DNA of 38,059 bases from Myxococcales bacterium (GTDB lineage: Bacteria > Myxococcota_A > Polyangia > Haliangiales > Haliangiaceae). Below the pieces are notes generated by a model, which ran no database searches, had not been told where the DNA came from, and worked only from the letters and a program-made list of their open reading frames with translations. The DNA lies in NCBI GenBank assembly GCA_016794525.1, contig JAEUJY010000145.1, positions 1-38,059 on the forward strand, given 5' to 3'. Position numbers and translations under genes: made by a program. Positions 1-8,973 of this stretch are shown here, one piece after another (the first letter of the stretch is position 1; each line of letters begins with the position of its first letter).

Positions 1-108
1 CCGGCCAGCCTCATCGCGACCAGCGCGCGCGGCGGGGGACGTGCGCGGGGGCCGCGAGGGTGAGAGCCAGTCAACCCAGGAGTCACCATGCAGCGCGCGA
101 GTCATCAC

Positions 109-330
<222 letters not shown>

Positions 331-336
331 TATCGC

Positions 337-984
337 TCAGCCGCGGCGGGCGGCGGCGGGGGCGCGGTTGCCCTTGCCGGGCGTGCGCTTCTTGGCGGCG
401 GCCTTCTCGGCCGACGACGAGCGGGTGCGGGACGCGTCGCCGCGGCGGGCGCCGCCGGCGCGCAGCTCGTCGACGATGCGCTTGCCGCGGCGGGTGAGGG
501 CGTGGGGGCGCAGCCGCTCGTTGCCGTCGGGCGCGGCGAAGCCGGCGACGAGGCCGGCCTCGCGCAGCGCGGCGAGCGCGCGGCTCGCGCTCGACTTGTG
601 GCGGCCCATCGTCAGCGCGACCTCGGTCGGCGTCTCGGCGCCCTCGGCCAGCGCGATGAGCGCGCTCTTGTACGGCTCGGTCTTGGCGTAGTGCAGGATC
701 TCGCGCTCGGTGTCTTCCTCGCCGAGCTCGGCCTGGAACGAGCGCAGCAGATCCTCGATCGCCGCCAGGTAGCCGGCGCGGAAGCCGGTGCTGGTGGTGT
801 CGGCGACCCGCGCCCGCGCGACGTCGGGCGCGCGCATCGCGCCGGCGAGCGCGGCCATCGCGGCGCCGAGGTGATCGCCGCGGCGGCGGGTGAGCTCGAG
901 GCCGAGCGAGCTGGCCAGGGCCCGCAGCCGCTCGGGATCGGCCGGCGCCTGCTCGAACCACACGATCAGCTCGGTGAACTCCAT
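337..984 (-). CDS. Winged-helix (MarR-like) transcriptional regulator
   Basis: A 215-residue cytoplasmic protein. Residues about 105-175 form a winged helix: TMGRHKSSASRALAALREAG holds the helix-turn-helix, and residues 148-170 look like the wing. The N-terminal 100 residues are helical and probably serve dimerisation or sensing, but I do not recognise a ligand domain. The last 40 residues are a basic Arg/Lys/Ala/Ser tail, unusual for MarR proteins and possibly a non-specific DNA contact. ATG at 984 is preceded by AGAGGT. Upstream lie the palindromes CGTTGCAACG and TTGCGCAA, which could be its own operator. The gene is separated by about 100 bp from the hydrolase gene on the same strand. Its target is unknown. 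Confidence 0.75.
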   Translation of the reverse strand: MEFTELIVWFEQAPADPERLRALASSLGLELTRRRGDHLGAAMAALAGAMRAPDVARARVADTTSTGFRAGYLAAIEDLLRSFQAELGEEDTEREILHYAKTEPYKSALIALAEGAETPTEVALTMGRHKSSASRALAALREAGLVAGFAAPDGNERLRPHALTRRGKRIVDELRAGGARRGDASRTRSSSAEKAAAKKRTPGKGNRAPAAARRG

Positions 985-1014
985 GGCGACCTCTGCTGCC
1001 GATCAAGCTAGCGG

Positions 1015-1033
1015 CGTTGCAACGGTTGCGCAA
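1015..1033. promoter_or_regulatory. Two adjacent palindromes upstream of the winged-helix gene
   Basis: CGTTGCAACG (1015-1024) is a perfect 10-bp palindrome and TTGCGCAA (1026-1033) a perfect 8-bp one. They sit 31-49 bp before the start of the minus-strand regulator, a usual place for an autoregulatory operator. Assignment to that regulator is inference. Confidence 0.35.
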
Positions 1034-1081
1034 TGGTTGTTCGGGCGATGCCGGCGAATCCGCGCGCTTGCCGCGCCGCGT

Positions 1082-2437
1082 TCACGGCGGATCGGGGCGC
1101 AGCGACAACAGCAGACACACCGGCGGGGTGACCTCGGAGCGGCGGACCACCTCGGACAGCCCCCACGGCACCGGCCGCGTGACGATCGCCACCGCGGCGT
1201 CCTCGTGGGCGCCGTCGGACGGATCGACCTGGTTGACGACGATGCACGTCGTCTGGGTGGTGCCGGTCAGCCCGAGCGCGTCGGTCTCGAACACCGCGGT
1301 GCGCTCGGTCATCGCCGGCACGATCACCACGCTGGGCCGCGCCGCGGTCAGGAGCTGGTGGGCGCCGAGCGACAGGAAGTCCTTGCAGATCAGCACCGCG
1401 ACCGACCACGCGAAGCGGCCGCTGGCGTCGATCGCGCCGCGCACGTGGAGCTGCGCCGGCGCGCTGGTGATGCCCTCGACCAGATCGCCGACCGCGAACG
1501 GGTTGAACTTGTCGGCGGTGAACCGGTCGTCGCCGGCGATCACCGTCGCGCGGTTTCGGGCCTCGCCGTCGACGGTGACGTGCCGGCTGCCCGCCACCAC
1601 CAGCGGGCGGTGCGGGGCCGCCGCGGCCGCGCGCTCGAGCTCGGGCAGCGCGCCGGCGTCGACTGCCAGCTCGGGGAAGACGACGATCGCCGCCTCCGAC
1701 GACAGCGCCTCGGCGGTCAGCGCCCGCACCGCGGCGGCGACGGCGGCGGGATCGCGGGGCCGCACGCCGGTGAACCGGCCGCGCTCGCGGTCGATGTCCC
1801 AGGTCAGCTCGCGCAGCGGCGCGGCGATCGGCAGGCACACCGCGATCGCCGCGGCGGCGTCGGGCATCGCGACCCCGCCGTCGAGGTCGAGCACCAGCTC
1901 GACGCCGTCGGCCTCGGGCGCCAGCGCCAGCCGGCTGGTGCGATCGATCGGCAGGTCGCGGACGTCGGGGTGGGTGGTCAGGTGGCGGCCGAAGACGTCG
2001 CGCAGCGACGGCTCGCCGATCGGGAACGGCTCGCCGGGGCGCACCAGCCACTGCCGGCGCTCGCGGAACGCCGCGACGAAGCGGTGCCCGACCGCCTCGT
2101 CGAGCGCGTCGGCGCACACCCGCGCCACCAGCACCGCCGCGATGTCGGGGCGCTCGGGCAGCCCGGCGTGCAGGCGGGTCCACAGGATCTCGAGCGGCGT
2201 GCGGCTCTCGAGGTGGGCCAGCGACGCCACCGTCGTCCGCAGCACCAGCCGCAGCGCGTCGGTGAGCGTCGAGCGCCAGCCCGCGACCGAGCGATCGAGC
2301 CCGGCCGAGCGCGCCTCGCGCAGCGCGCCGGCGTGGCGGCGGATGAAGCGCAGGAAGCACGCGGTCAGGCGATCGAGCGGCAGCGGGCCGGCCGGCCCGA
2401 GGCCGGTCAGCCACTCGGTGAGCGACGGCGGGATCAC
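1082..2437 (-). CDS. Carbon-nitrogen hydrolase (nitrilase superfamily) protein
   Basis: A 451-residue protein. The C-terminal half (about 195-445) carries the Glu-Lys-Cys triad of the carbon-nitrogen hydrolase superfamily: E256 in VVFPELAVD, K310 in FTADKFNPF and C351 in VLICKDFLS. The family cleaves or forms amide bonds in nitriles, amides and carbamoyl compounds through a thioimidate/thioester on Cys; the substrate here cannot be read. The N-terminal 190 residues form a helical extension I do not recognise and that most nitrilases lack. No signal peptide is seen, so it is probably cytoplasmic. The GTG start at 2437 overlaps the stop of the 5'-nucleotidase gene as GTGA, implying translational coupling. 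Confidence 0.75.
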   Translation of the reverse strand: MIPPSLTEWLTGLGPAGPLPLDRLTACFLRFIRRHAGALREARSAGLDRSVAGWRSTLTDALRLVLRTTVASLAHLESRTPLEILWTRLHAGLPERPDIAAVLVARVCADALDEAVGHRFVAAFRERRQWLVRPGEPFPIGEPSLRDVFGRHLTTHPDVRDLPIDRTSRLALAPEADGVELVLDLDGGVAMPDAAAAIAVCLPIAAPLRELTWDIDRERGRFTGVRPRDPAAVAAAVRALTAEALSSEAAIVVFPELAVDAGALPELERAAAAAPHRPLVVAGSRHVTVDGEARNRATVIAGDDRFTADKFNPFAVGDLVEGITSAPAQLHVRGAIDASGRFAWSVAVLICKDFLSLGAHQLLTAARPSVVIVPAMTERTAVFETDALGLTGTTQTTCIVVNQVDPSDGAHEDAAVAIVTRPVPWGLSEVVRRSEVTPPVCLLLSLRPDPP

Positions 2438-4185
2438 GGCGGCGGGCGGGTGGCCGCGCCGCACTTGACCGGGCGCGGCGGCGGGTAGGCGAGGCGCGGC
2501 TGATCCGGGTTGAACAGATCGCCGACGTCGATCGTGCCGCCGCGCTTGCCCAGCTCGGCGGCGATGGCCTCGCGGATGATGACGTCGGTCTCGACCACCG
2601 CGCCGTCGGGCAGCTTGAGCCGCCCGATCGCGCCGTCGCCGCCCGAGGCGAGGAAGTCGCTGGTCGCCAGCACCAGCGTGCGATCGTCGGCGATCGGCTT
2701 GCCGCGCTCGTCCTTGAGGAAGACCTCGAGCGCGCCGCCCTTGCAGGTCGCGGTGACCCGCAGCCCGGACCACGAGAAGATGCCGCTGCCCGACTGCAGG
2801 TTGTTGGACACCAGCCGGCGCAGGTGCGCGCCGGTCAGCGTCACCCGCGCGAACCGGTTGTCGAACGGCATCGCCTCGTAGAGCGCGCCGTAGGTGAGCG
2901 GCCCGGCCGGCAGATCGGCGCGGAGCCCGCCGCCGTTGGTCAGCGCGACGTCGGCCTTGGGCAGCGCGGTGCGCATCAGGTCGGCGAACAGGTTGCCCTC
3001 GGCCGACTCGCGGTCGTAGGCCTTGGGCACCGCGGCGGTCAGCGTGACGCCGAGCGGGCGGCGCTCGGCGGCCGCGGCGTTGTCGAGGGTCGGCTTGATG
3101 ATCGCCGCGATCTCGCCCGACGGCGTGACCGGGCGCCCCTCGTAGCTGCCGGCGACGCAGGCGTCGGCCGCGACCGGCGCGCCGTCGGCGTTGGGGCACA
3201 GATCCTGGGGCGGCGAGATCGACTTGCCGGTGACGACGCCGCTGGCGTTGACCCGCAGGTCGACCCGGCCGAACGCGCGGCCGCTCGAGTACGACTCGAT
3301 CACCGCGGTCTCGCCGAGGCGGTGGGCCATCGCCGCGTGGGTGTGGCCGGCGACGATCACGTCGACCAGCCCCGCCGGCAGCGCGTCGGTCATCGTGAAC
3401 AGCTCCTCCTCGCGATCGCACGACGACAGGTCGGCGGGGTCGTGGAGGTCCTGGCACTTCGAGCCGACGTGGGCCGCGACGACGATGATCTGCGCGCCGC
3501 GCTTGCGCAGCTCGGTGGCCTCGGCGGCGATCGCCAGCGCCGGCTTGGCCATCGCCAGGCCCAGGAAGTTGGCCGGCATCGTCGTGAACGGCGTCGCCTC
3601 GGTGGTCACGCCGATCACGCCGACCACGATCGGGCCCTTCTCGAGCATGACCGAGCCGAGGACGTTGTCCCAGGCCGGGCGCTTGCCGGTCTGGGCGTCG
3701 AGCACGTTGGCCGACAGGAACGGGAAGTTGGCCTCGGCGGCGCGGGCCCGCAGCGCGCCGCGGGGATCGTCGGTCGGGCCGCTGGCGGTGACCGCCGGGC
3801 CGACCGGGCCGAAGTCGAACTCGTGGTTGCCGATCGCGGCGGCGTCGTAGCCGATCGCGTTGTACGCGGCCACCACCGCGGCGCCCTCACCGAGGTTCGA
3901 GCCCAGCGTGCCCTGGAACATGTCGCCGGCGTCGATCAGCAGCACCTGGCCGCCGTCGGCTTCGCGCGCGGCGCGCACGTTGGCGACGTAGCCGGCCAGG
4001 ATCGGCAGCCGATCGATCGCGCCGTGGAGATCGTTGGTGCCGAGGATCGTCAGCGTGAACGACCCGGCCTTGGGCCTGGGCGGCGGCCCGGGCGGGCGAT
4101 CACCCTGGCCCGACGACCGCGGGCAGCCGGCGACCGCGAGGGCGAACGCGCTGGCGATCGCGAGACCGGAACCACGAGACAGCAT
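2434..4185 (-). CDS. 5'-nucleotidase (UshA/metallophosphatase family) lipoprotein
   Basis: A 583-residue exported lipoprotein with lipobox LAVAGC (Cys21) followed by a Pro-rich linker. The N-terminal calcineurin-like metallophosphatase domain (about 42-300) has all family motifs: GTNDLHG (D52, H54), DAGDMFQG (D85, D88), GNHEFDFG (N120, H121), AAHVG (H239) and GHTH (280-283). The C-terminal 5'-nucleotidase domain (about 355-560) has NGGGLRADLPAG and MPFDNRF, which form the nucleotide pocket in this family. It should hydrolyse nucleotides or related phosphoesters outside the inner membrane in a dinuclear-metal site. The ATG at 4185 lies 7 nt after TAGTAT, with no clear ribosome binding site. 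It is coupled to the downstream carbon-nitrogen hydrolase. Confidence 0.9.
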   Translation of the reverse strand: MLSRGSGLAIASAFALAVAGCPRSSGQGDRPPGPPPRPKAGSFTLTILGTNDLHGAIDRLPILAGYVANVRAAREADGGQVLLIDAGDMFQGTLGSNLGEGAAVVAAYNAIGYDAAAIGNHEFDFGPVGPAVTASGPTDDPRGALRARAAEANFPFLSANVLDAQTGKRPAWDNVLGSVMLEKGPIVVGVIGVTTEATPFTTMPANFLGLAMAKPALAIAAEATELRKRGAQIIVVAAHVGSKCQDLHDPADLSSCDREEELFTMTDALPAGLVDVIVAGHTHAAMAHRLGETAVIESYSSGRAFGRVDLRVNASGVVTGKSISPPQDLCPNADGAPVAADACVAGSYEGRPVTPSGEIAAIIKPTLDNAAAAERRPLGVTLTAAVPKAYDRESAEGNLFADLMRTALPKADVALTNGGGLRADLPAGPLTYGALYEAMPFDNRFARVTLTGAHLRRLVSNNLQSGSGIFSWSGLRVTATCKGGALEVFLKDERGKPIADDRTLVLATSDFLASGGDGAIGRLKLPDGAVVETDVIIREAIAAELGKRGGTIDVGDLFNPDQPRLAYPPPRPVKCGAATRPPP

Positions 4186-4192
4186 GGCGCAG

Positions 4193-4198
4193 ATACTA
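4193..4198 (-). promoter_or_regulatory. -10 hexamer TAGTAT, leaderless spacing
   Basis: On the minus strand TAGTAT is followed by 7 nt and then the ATG of the 5'-nucleotidase gene. A transcript would start at or next to the start codon. Confidence 0.5.
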
Positions 4199-4223
4199 GC
4201 GCGCCCCCGTGATCGTCGGGCGC

Positions 4224-4820
4224 TCACCCGCCGGTGGTCGGGGGCGGGGCGTCGACGCCGGCGTCGGCCGGGTCGTCGTCGCCGTCGGGCTCCTCGCCCT
4301 CGGCCTCGTCGGTGTCGAGGGCCCGCGACTGGCGCTCGAGGTCGGCGGGATCGGCGGGGGCCCGGCGCGCGTCGGCGATCGCCGCGGTCAGCGCCAGCTC
4401 GACGTCGACCGCGCCGTCCACCGCCACGTCGACGAACGCCGCGCCACCGCCGGCCAGCGCGCACTCGAGCCGGTCGCCGCTGGCGCCGGCCAGGCGCAGC
4501 GGCCCGCAGTCGACCGCCTGCTCGGCGCCGACCGACGCCAGCGCCGCGTGGACCTCGGCGGCGATCGGCCGCGGGTCGAGCAGGTCGACGGTCTCCCACG
4601 CCACCGGCGACCGGCCGGTCAGCGTCACGGCGATGCGCAGCCCGGCGGCCGTCTCGGCCTCGCAGGCGGCGGCGCGGCAGCGCACCCAGCGGATCGGCTC
4701 GCCCAGCTCGCGGGCCAGGTCGCGGCGGATCGCGGCGGCCACCCGGTCCTCGCCCCGGCCGCACGCGGCCGTCGCGATCAGCGCGAGGGTGGGCGCGAGC
4801 GTGGCGGCCGGGACCCGCAT
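4224..4820 (-). CDS. Hypothetical lipoprotein
   Basis: A 198-residue protein with a lipoprotein signal ending LIATAAC (Cys20). The mature part begins with a helical stretch containing the Cys pair in VRCRAAACEAE, followed by alternating strands and, at residues 160-198, an acidic Asp/Glu/Pro tail. No family is recognised. The start at 4820 has TAAGCG six nt upstream, resembling the leaderless -10 pattern of neighbours. It lies 38 bp upstream of the 5'-nucleotidase start on the same strand and may share periplasmic function with it, but this is not shown. Confidence 0.7.
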   Translation of the reverse strand: MRVPAATLAPTLALIATAACGRGEDRVAAAIRRDLARELGEPIRWVRCRAAACEAETAAGLRIAVTLTGRSPVAWETVDLLDPRPIAAEVHAALASVGAEQAVDCGPLRLAGASGDRLECALAGGGAAFVDVAVDGAVDVELALTAAIADARRAPADPADLERQSRALDTDEAEGEEPDGDDDPADAGVDAPPPTTGG

Positions 4821-4847
4821 CGGCCTCGCTTACCACGAACCGGCCCG

Positions 4848-5354
4848 TCAGTCGTCGTCATCGTCGGCGGTGGCCGGACCACCGCCCGCCGGCGCGGCGC
4901 GTGTGGCGACGCTCGCGGCGCCGTGCTGGTACACCAGCGCGCCGCCGGCCTGGCCGACGCGGTAGCCGAGGCCGAGCACCACCAGCGCCGCCAGCACCGC
5001 CGCCCCGGCCGCGCCCAGCGCCAGCGCCGGTGGCTTGATCACCGCGGCGGCGGTGATCGCGGCCAGCCCCACCAGCGCGCCGATCACGAACACCGTCGCG
5101 GCCTCCTCGTGGGCCTCGAGCGGCGCCTCGCCGACCACGGCCTCGACCCGCTCCTCGTCGGCCTCGCCGGTCTCGCGGGCGTAGAGCGCCGAGCCCACCA
5201 GCACCGCCTGCAGCGCGACCGCGATCCACCACGTGCGCCGCGGCAGCATGTCGCGCCACCACGCGATCAACAGTCCCGCGGTGATGAGCGGCATCAGCAC
5301 CGCGAGGGCGATCGGCAGGTGGACGATCTTGGGATGCAGTGGCAGCGTGTCCAT
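4848..5354 (-). CDS. DUF2231-type membrane protein
   Basis: A 168-residue inner-membrane protein with four predicted helices (about 9-32, 42-60, 85-106, 110-130). The N-terminus LHPKIVHLPIAL is the hallmark of DUF2231 membrane proteins. Charged residues including EEAATVF lie between helices 2 and 3. The C-terminus ends in five Asp residues. The function of the family is unknown; some members sit beside heme or cytochrome genes, but none is present here. ATG at 5354 was chosen because AAAGGAG precedes it at good spacing. It is transcribed divergently from the membrane LuxR regulator 86 bp away, which suggests that regulator controls it. Confidence 0.75.
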   Translation of the reverse strand: MDTLPLHPKIVHLPIALAVLMPLITAGLLIAWWRDMLPRRTWWIAVALQAVLVGSALYARETGEADEERVEAVVGEAPLEAHEEAATVFVIGALVGLAAITAAAVIKPPALALGAAGAAVLAALVVLGLGYRVGQAGGALVYQHGAASVATRAAPAGGGPATADDDDD

Positions 5355-5415
5355 GACATGGCTCCTTTGGGTTGCCCCCACGCTGCGGCGCGCGCGCGCC
5401 CGGCGCCATCCGGCG

Positions 5416-5427
5416 GGTGTGAACACC
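5416..5427. promoter_or_regulatory. Inverted repeat GGTGT-GA-ACACC between divergent genes
   Basis: Five-base arms separated by two bases, placed 14 bp before the GTG of the LuxR-type gene and 62 bp before the DUF2231 gene. It is a candidate operator for the LuxR-type regulator. The arm length is too short for certainty. Confidence 0.35.
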
Positions 5428-5440
5428 AGGTCCGACAGAC

Positions 5441-6016
5441 GTGATCGCCGAGGAGCCAGGCCTGGTTGCGGCGGCGGCGCGAGGTCGCCGCGGCGCGATC
5501 CTCGCCGCGATCGCGCTGGCCGCGGTGGCGGTCCTGGCCGCGATCGACCTCGCCACCGACGCGCGTGAAGGCGTGGCGCTCGGCCACGCGCTGCTCGAAG
5601 GCGCGATCGTGCTGCTCGGCGCGGCCGGCACGGCGGTGCTGGTCGGGCAGGCCCGCCGCTGGCGCGCGCAGCTGACCGAGGCCGAGGCCGCCAACCGCGG
5701 GCTGGTCCGCGACGTGGCGCGCGCCGAGGCCGACGCCGCCCGCTGGCGCGCCGAGGCCGGCGCGCTGGTGCGCGGGTTGTCCGACGCCATCGACGCGCAG
5801 TTCGCGACCTGGGGCCTGACGCCGACCGAGCAGGAGGTCGCGCGGCTCCTGCTCAAGGGGCTGTCGCACAAGGAGATCGCGTCGGCGCGCGGCGGCTCCG
5901 AGGCCACGGCGCGCCAGCAGGCCACCGCGGTCTACAAGAAGGCCAACCTCGCCGGGCGCGCCGAGCTGGCGGCGTTCTTCCTCGAGGATCTGCTCGCGCC
6001 GCCGCCGCCGCGCTGA
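5441..6016 (+). CDS. Membrane-anchored LuxR-type transcriptional regulator
   Basis: A 191-residue protein with two N-terminal transmembrane helices (about 18-37 and 46-68), a helical, probably coiled-coil linker (70-118) and a C-terminal LuxR/GerE helix-turn-helix (about 125-185) containing LTPTEQEVARLLLKGLSHKE and the dimer helix around RAELAAFFLEDLL. No receiver or ligand domain is seen, so it is probably a one-component regulator sensing through the membrane segment or through a partner such as DUF2231. The GTG start at 5441 has no good ribosome binding site and is the only in-frame start before the first helix. Confidence 0.8.
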   Translation: MIAEEPGLVAAAARGRRGAILAAIALAAVAVLAAIDLATDAREGVALGHALLEGAIVLLGAAGTAVLVGQARRWRAQLTEAEAANRGLVRDVARAEADAARWRAEAGALVRGLSDAIDAQFATWGLTPTEQEVARLLLKGLSHKEIASARGGSEATARQQATAVYKKANLAGRAELAAFFLEDLLAPPPPR

Positions 6017-6028
6017 CGCCGCGCGCCG

Positions 6029-6418
6029 CTACTTGCGGAACGCCGCGGTGATCGCGTCGATCGTGCGGCCGGTGGGATCGGCCTTGCGCCGATCGACCAC
6101 GACCAGCAGGCGGCTGCCGCGCGCCAGCGCCGCGCCGGTGGCGTCGCCGACCGCGGCCAGGCCGAGATCCTGCGCCGCCTGCGCGTCCTCGCCGCTGCCG
6201 TAGTTGCACAGCACGACGTCGACGCCCGACACCGTCCCGCCGCGGCACGCGGTCGCGCCGTACGGCTTGGCGTCGACGGTGGTCAGCGCCGACACGTCGA
6301 GCTTGGCTGCCTTCCACGCCGCGACCATGCCGTCGTCGCTGCTGGCCGGCTTGGCCTCGCTGCCGCCGCACGCGGCCAGCGCGATCACCAGCGCCCCGAG
6401 GCGCCGGGTGCCGATCAT
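6029..6418 (-). CDS. Hypothetical lipoprotein
   Basis: A 129-residue protein with lipobox ALAAC (Cys17) and a small alpha/beta mature domain. Two Cys (in TACRGG and VLCNYG) probably form a disulfide outside the cytoplasm. A basic stretch with DRRKADPTGRTIDAITAAF closes the protein. No family is recognised. Its ATG overlaps the stop of the upstream His-rich secreted protein gene as ATGA, so the two are translationally coupled and probably act in the same compartment. Confidence 0.7.
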   Translation of the reverse strand: MIGTRRLGALVIALAACGGSEAKPASSDDGMVAAWKAAKLDVSALTTVDAKPYGATACRGGTVSGVDVVLCNYGSGEDAQAAQDLGLAAVGDATGAALARGSRLLVVVDRRKADPTGRTIDAITAAFRK

Positions 6419-7173
6419 CGATGCCCCCGGCCGCGCTTCTTCCACTTGCCCTTGCCGCCGTGCCAGCCGTGGTCGTGGTGGTCGTGGACGATCACGCCGC
6501 CGCCGATGCCGATCTGCACCGTCGGCACGCCGATCTCGACGCGCAGGCTGGGCGCGGGCACGTGGACCTCGACGCCGGCCGACACCCGCGCGGGGCGCGC
6601 GGGCACGACGACCACCGGCGCCGGCGCGACGACGATCGCGCCGTACCAGCCGGGCGGGGCGGCGTCGACGACGACGGTCGGGCGCTCGTAGCGGATCGGC
6701 TGGTACACGACGTCGATCGGATCGTAGACCACCTTGCCCTCGGCGTAGGCCGGCGGGAACGTGCCGACGTACCAGTACGCGCCGGCGCGCAGCTCGAGGT
6801 CGAGCTTGGGCGGGGGCGCCCACGCGTGGAAGTGCGGGCCCTCGAGGTAGCAGTACTCGGTGTCGGGGTGATCGTCCTCGACGATGACGTCGACCGGGAT
6901 CGGGTGGTGGCCGTAGTAGCTGGTCTTGGGGCCGTCCCAGCCGTACGCGACCGGATCGCCGACGAAGTAGTTCCAGCCGTCGTGGTCGCGGAACTGCACC
7001 TTCACGTCGATCGGCGCGTAGACGTGGACGTGGGGCGCCTGGATGTGGCAGACGCCGCCGCCCGCCGCCTTGGCGATCGGGTGGATCCCGACGTAGCGGT
7101 ACTGCTTCTTGTCGGCCTTGGCCGTGCCGGCCCAGCAGACCAGCGCGATCAGTGCGGCGATGTAGGTACGCAT
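6415..7173 (-). CDS. Secreted His/Pro-rich protein with duplicated CxxxPHxHxxAP module
   Basis: A 252-residue protein with a signal peptide (cleavage near residue 20, after TAKA). The mature part contains two copies of one module: CHIQAPHVHVYAP (C42-P54) and CYLEGPHFHAWAP (C108-P120), each followed by an aromatic segment (WNYFVGDP and YWYVGTFPP). The paired Cys and His suggest a disulfide and a metal site, but that is inference. Residues 150-215 are Pro/Val-rich, and the C-terminus is a Gly/His/Lys/Arg tail (HDHHDHGWHGG). I do not know its function. The strong ribosome binding site AGGAGG fixes the ATG at 7173. It heads a two-gene unit with the lipoprotein downstream. Confidence 0.75.
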   Translation of the reverse strand: MRTYIAALIALVCWAGTAKADKKQYRYVGIHPIAKAAGGGVCHIQAPHVHVYAPIDVKVQFRDHDGWNYFVGDPVAYGWDGPKTSYYGHHPIPVDVIVEDDHPDTEYCYLEGPHFHAWAPPPKLDLELRAGAYWYVGTFPPAYAEGKVVYDPIDVVYQPIRYERPTVVVDAAPPGWYGAIVVAPAPVVVVPARPARVSAGVEVHVPAPSLRVEIGVPTVQIGIGGGVIVHDHHDHGWHGGKGKWKKRGRGHR

Positions 7174-7256
7174 CGACTCCTCCTGGGGAGGATAGGACAG
7201 CAAGCGCCGATCCAGGGGGGCAGGGCGCGCGATCGCGGACTTACGGTCAACAGAAT

Positions 7257-7290
7257 GGAGCCGAGCGGTTCCATGGAGCCGATCGGTTCC
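7257..7290. promoter_or_regulatory. Tandem 16-bp near-palindromes (putative operator)
   Basis: GGAGCCGAGCGGTTCC (7257-7272) and GGAGCCGATCGGTTCC (7275-7290) are direct repeats with an 18-bp period, and each is nearly palindromic around CCGATCGG. A further half site, GGCTCCGATCG, follows at 7295-7305. They lie directly upstream of a TAGGCT -10 hexamer, where a bound protein would block or recruit RNA polymerase. An in-frame ATG at 7255 could make them coding (MEPSGSMEPIGS), but the downstream start at 7306 is better supported. Confidence 0.5.
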
Positions 7291-7292
7291 GC

Positions 7293-7298
7293 TAGGCT
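7293..7298 (+). promoter_or_regulatory. -10 hexamer TAGGCT, leaderless spacing
   Basis: TAGGCT is followed by 7 nt and the ATG at 7306 of the FHA-sigma54 activator. It overlaps the third half site of the tandem palindromes. Confidence 0.4.
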
Positions 7299-7305
7299 CC
7301 GATCG

Positions 7306-8652
<1,347 letters not shown>

Positions 8653-8661
8653 CCCGCCTGC

Positions 8662-8667
8662 TATCGT
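8662..8667 (+). promoter_or_regulatory. -10 hexamer TATCGT, leaderless spacing
   Basis: TATCGT is followed by exactly 6 nt and then the GTG at 8674 of the small Cys protein gene. Confidence 0.45.
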
Positions 8668-8673
8668 CCGCCG

Positions 8674-8913
8674 GTGCTCGGCAAGGCCATGACCACCCGC
8701 GGTCGCCAGACCGCCGCGCTGTTCGGCGTCCTGGTCGCGATCGCGCTGCCCAAGCAGGTGCCGTGCGAGATCCCCGGCGACACCTGCGAGGTGATCCGCG
8801 ACCACCGCGCGTGCCAGCCCACCGACGTCGAGCCGCTCGGCGTCTACGCGATCGAGTGGATGCTGCACCGCGATCTGCCGATCGCGTACTCGCACCGCGT
8901 CCAGTGCCCGTGA
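8674..8913 (+). CDS. Small hypothetical protein with N-terminal hydrophobic segment
   Basis: A 79-residue protein with a hydrophobic stretch at residues 14-26 (AALFGVLVAIALP), probably a signal or membrane anchor, followed by a Cys-rich polar part with four Cys (in VPCEIPGDTC, RACQ and VQCP), enough for two disulfides. No family is recognised. The GTG at 8674 is favoured by the -10 hexamer 6 nt upstream; ATG at 8689 is the alternative. It sits between the FHA activator and the M48 peptidase on the same strand with its own candidate promoter. Confidence 0.6.
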   Translation: MLGKAMTTRGRQTAALFGVLVAIALPKQVPCEIPGDTCEVIRDHRACQPTDVEPLGVYAIEWMLHRDLPIAYSHRVQCP

Positions 8914-8961
8914 TCACGTCCGACGGCGCCGCGCGCCGCTGAGCGGCCGCGGGCCCGGTGC

Positions 8962-8967
8962 TACAAC
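8962..8967 (+). promoter_or_regulatory. -10 hexamer TACAAC, leaderless spacing
   Basis: TACAAC is followed by exactly 6 nt and the GTG at 8974 of the M48 peptidase gene. The same hexamer forms the -10 of the promoter proposed at 25952-25980. Confidence 0.45.
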
Positions 8968-8973
8968 CGACGG

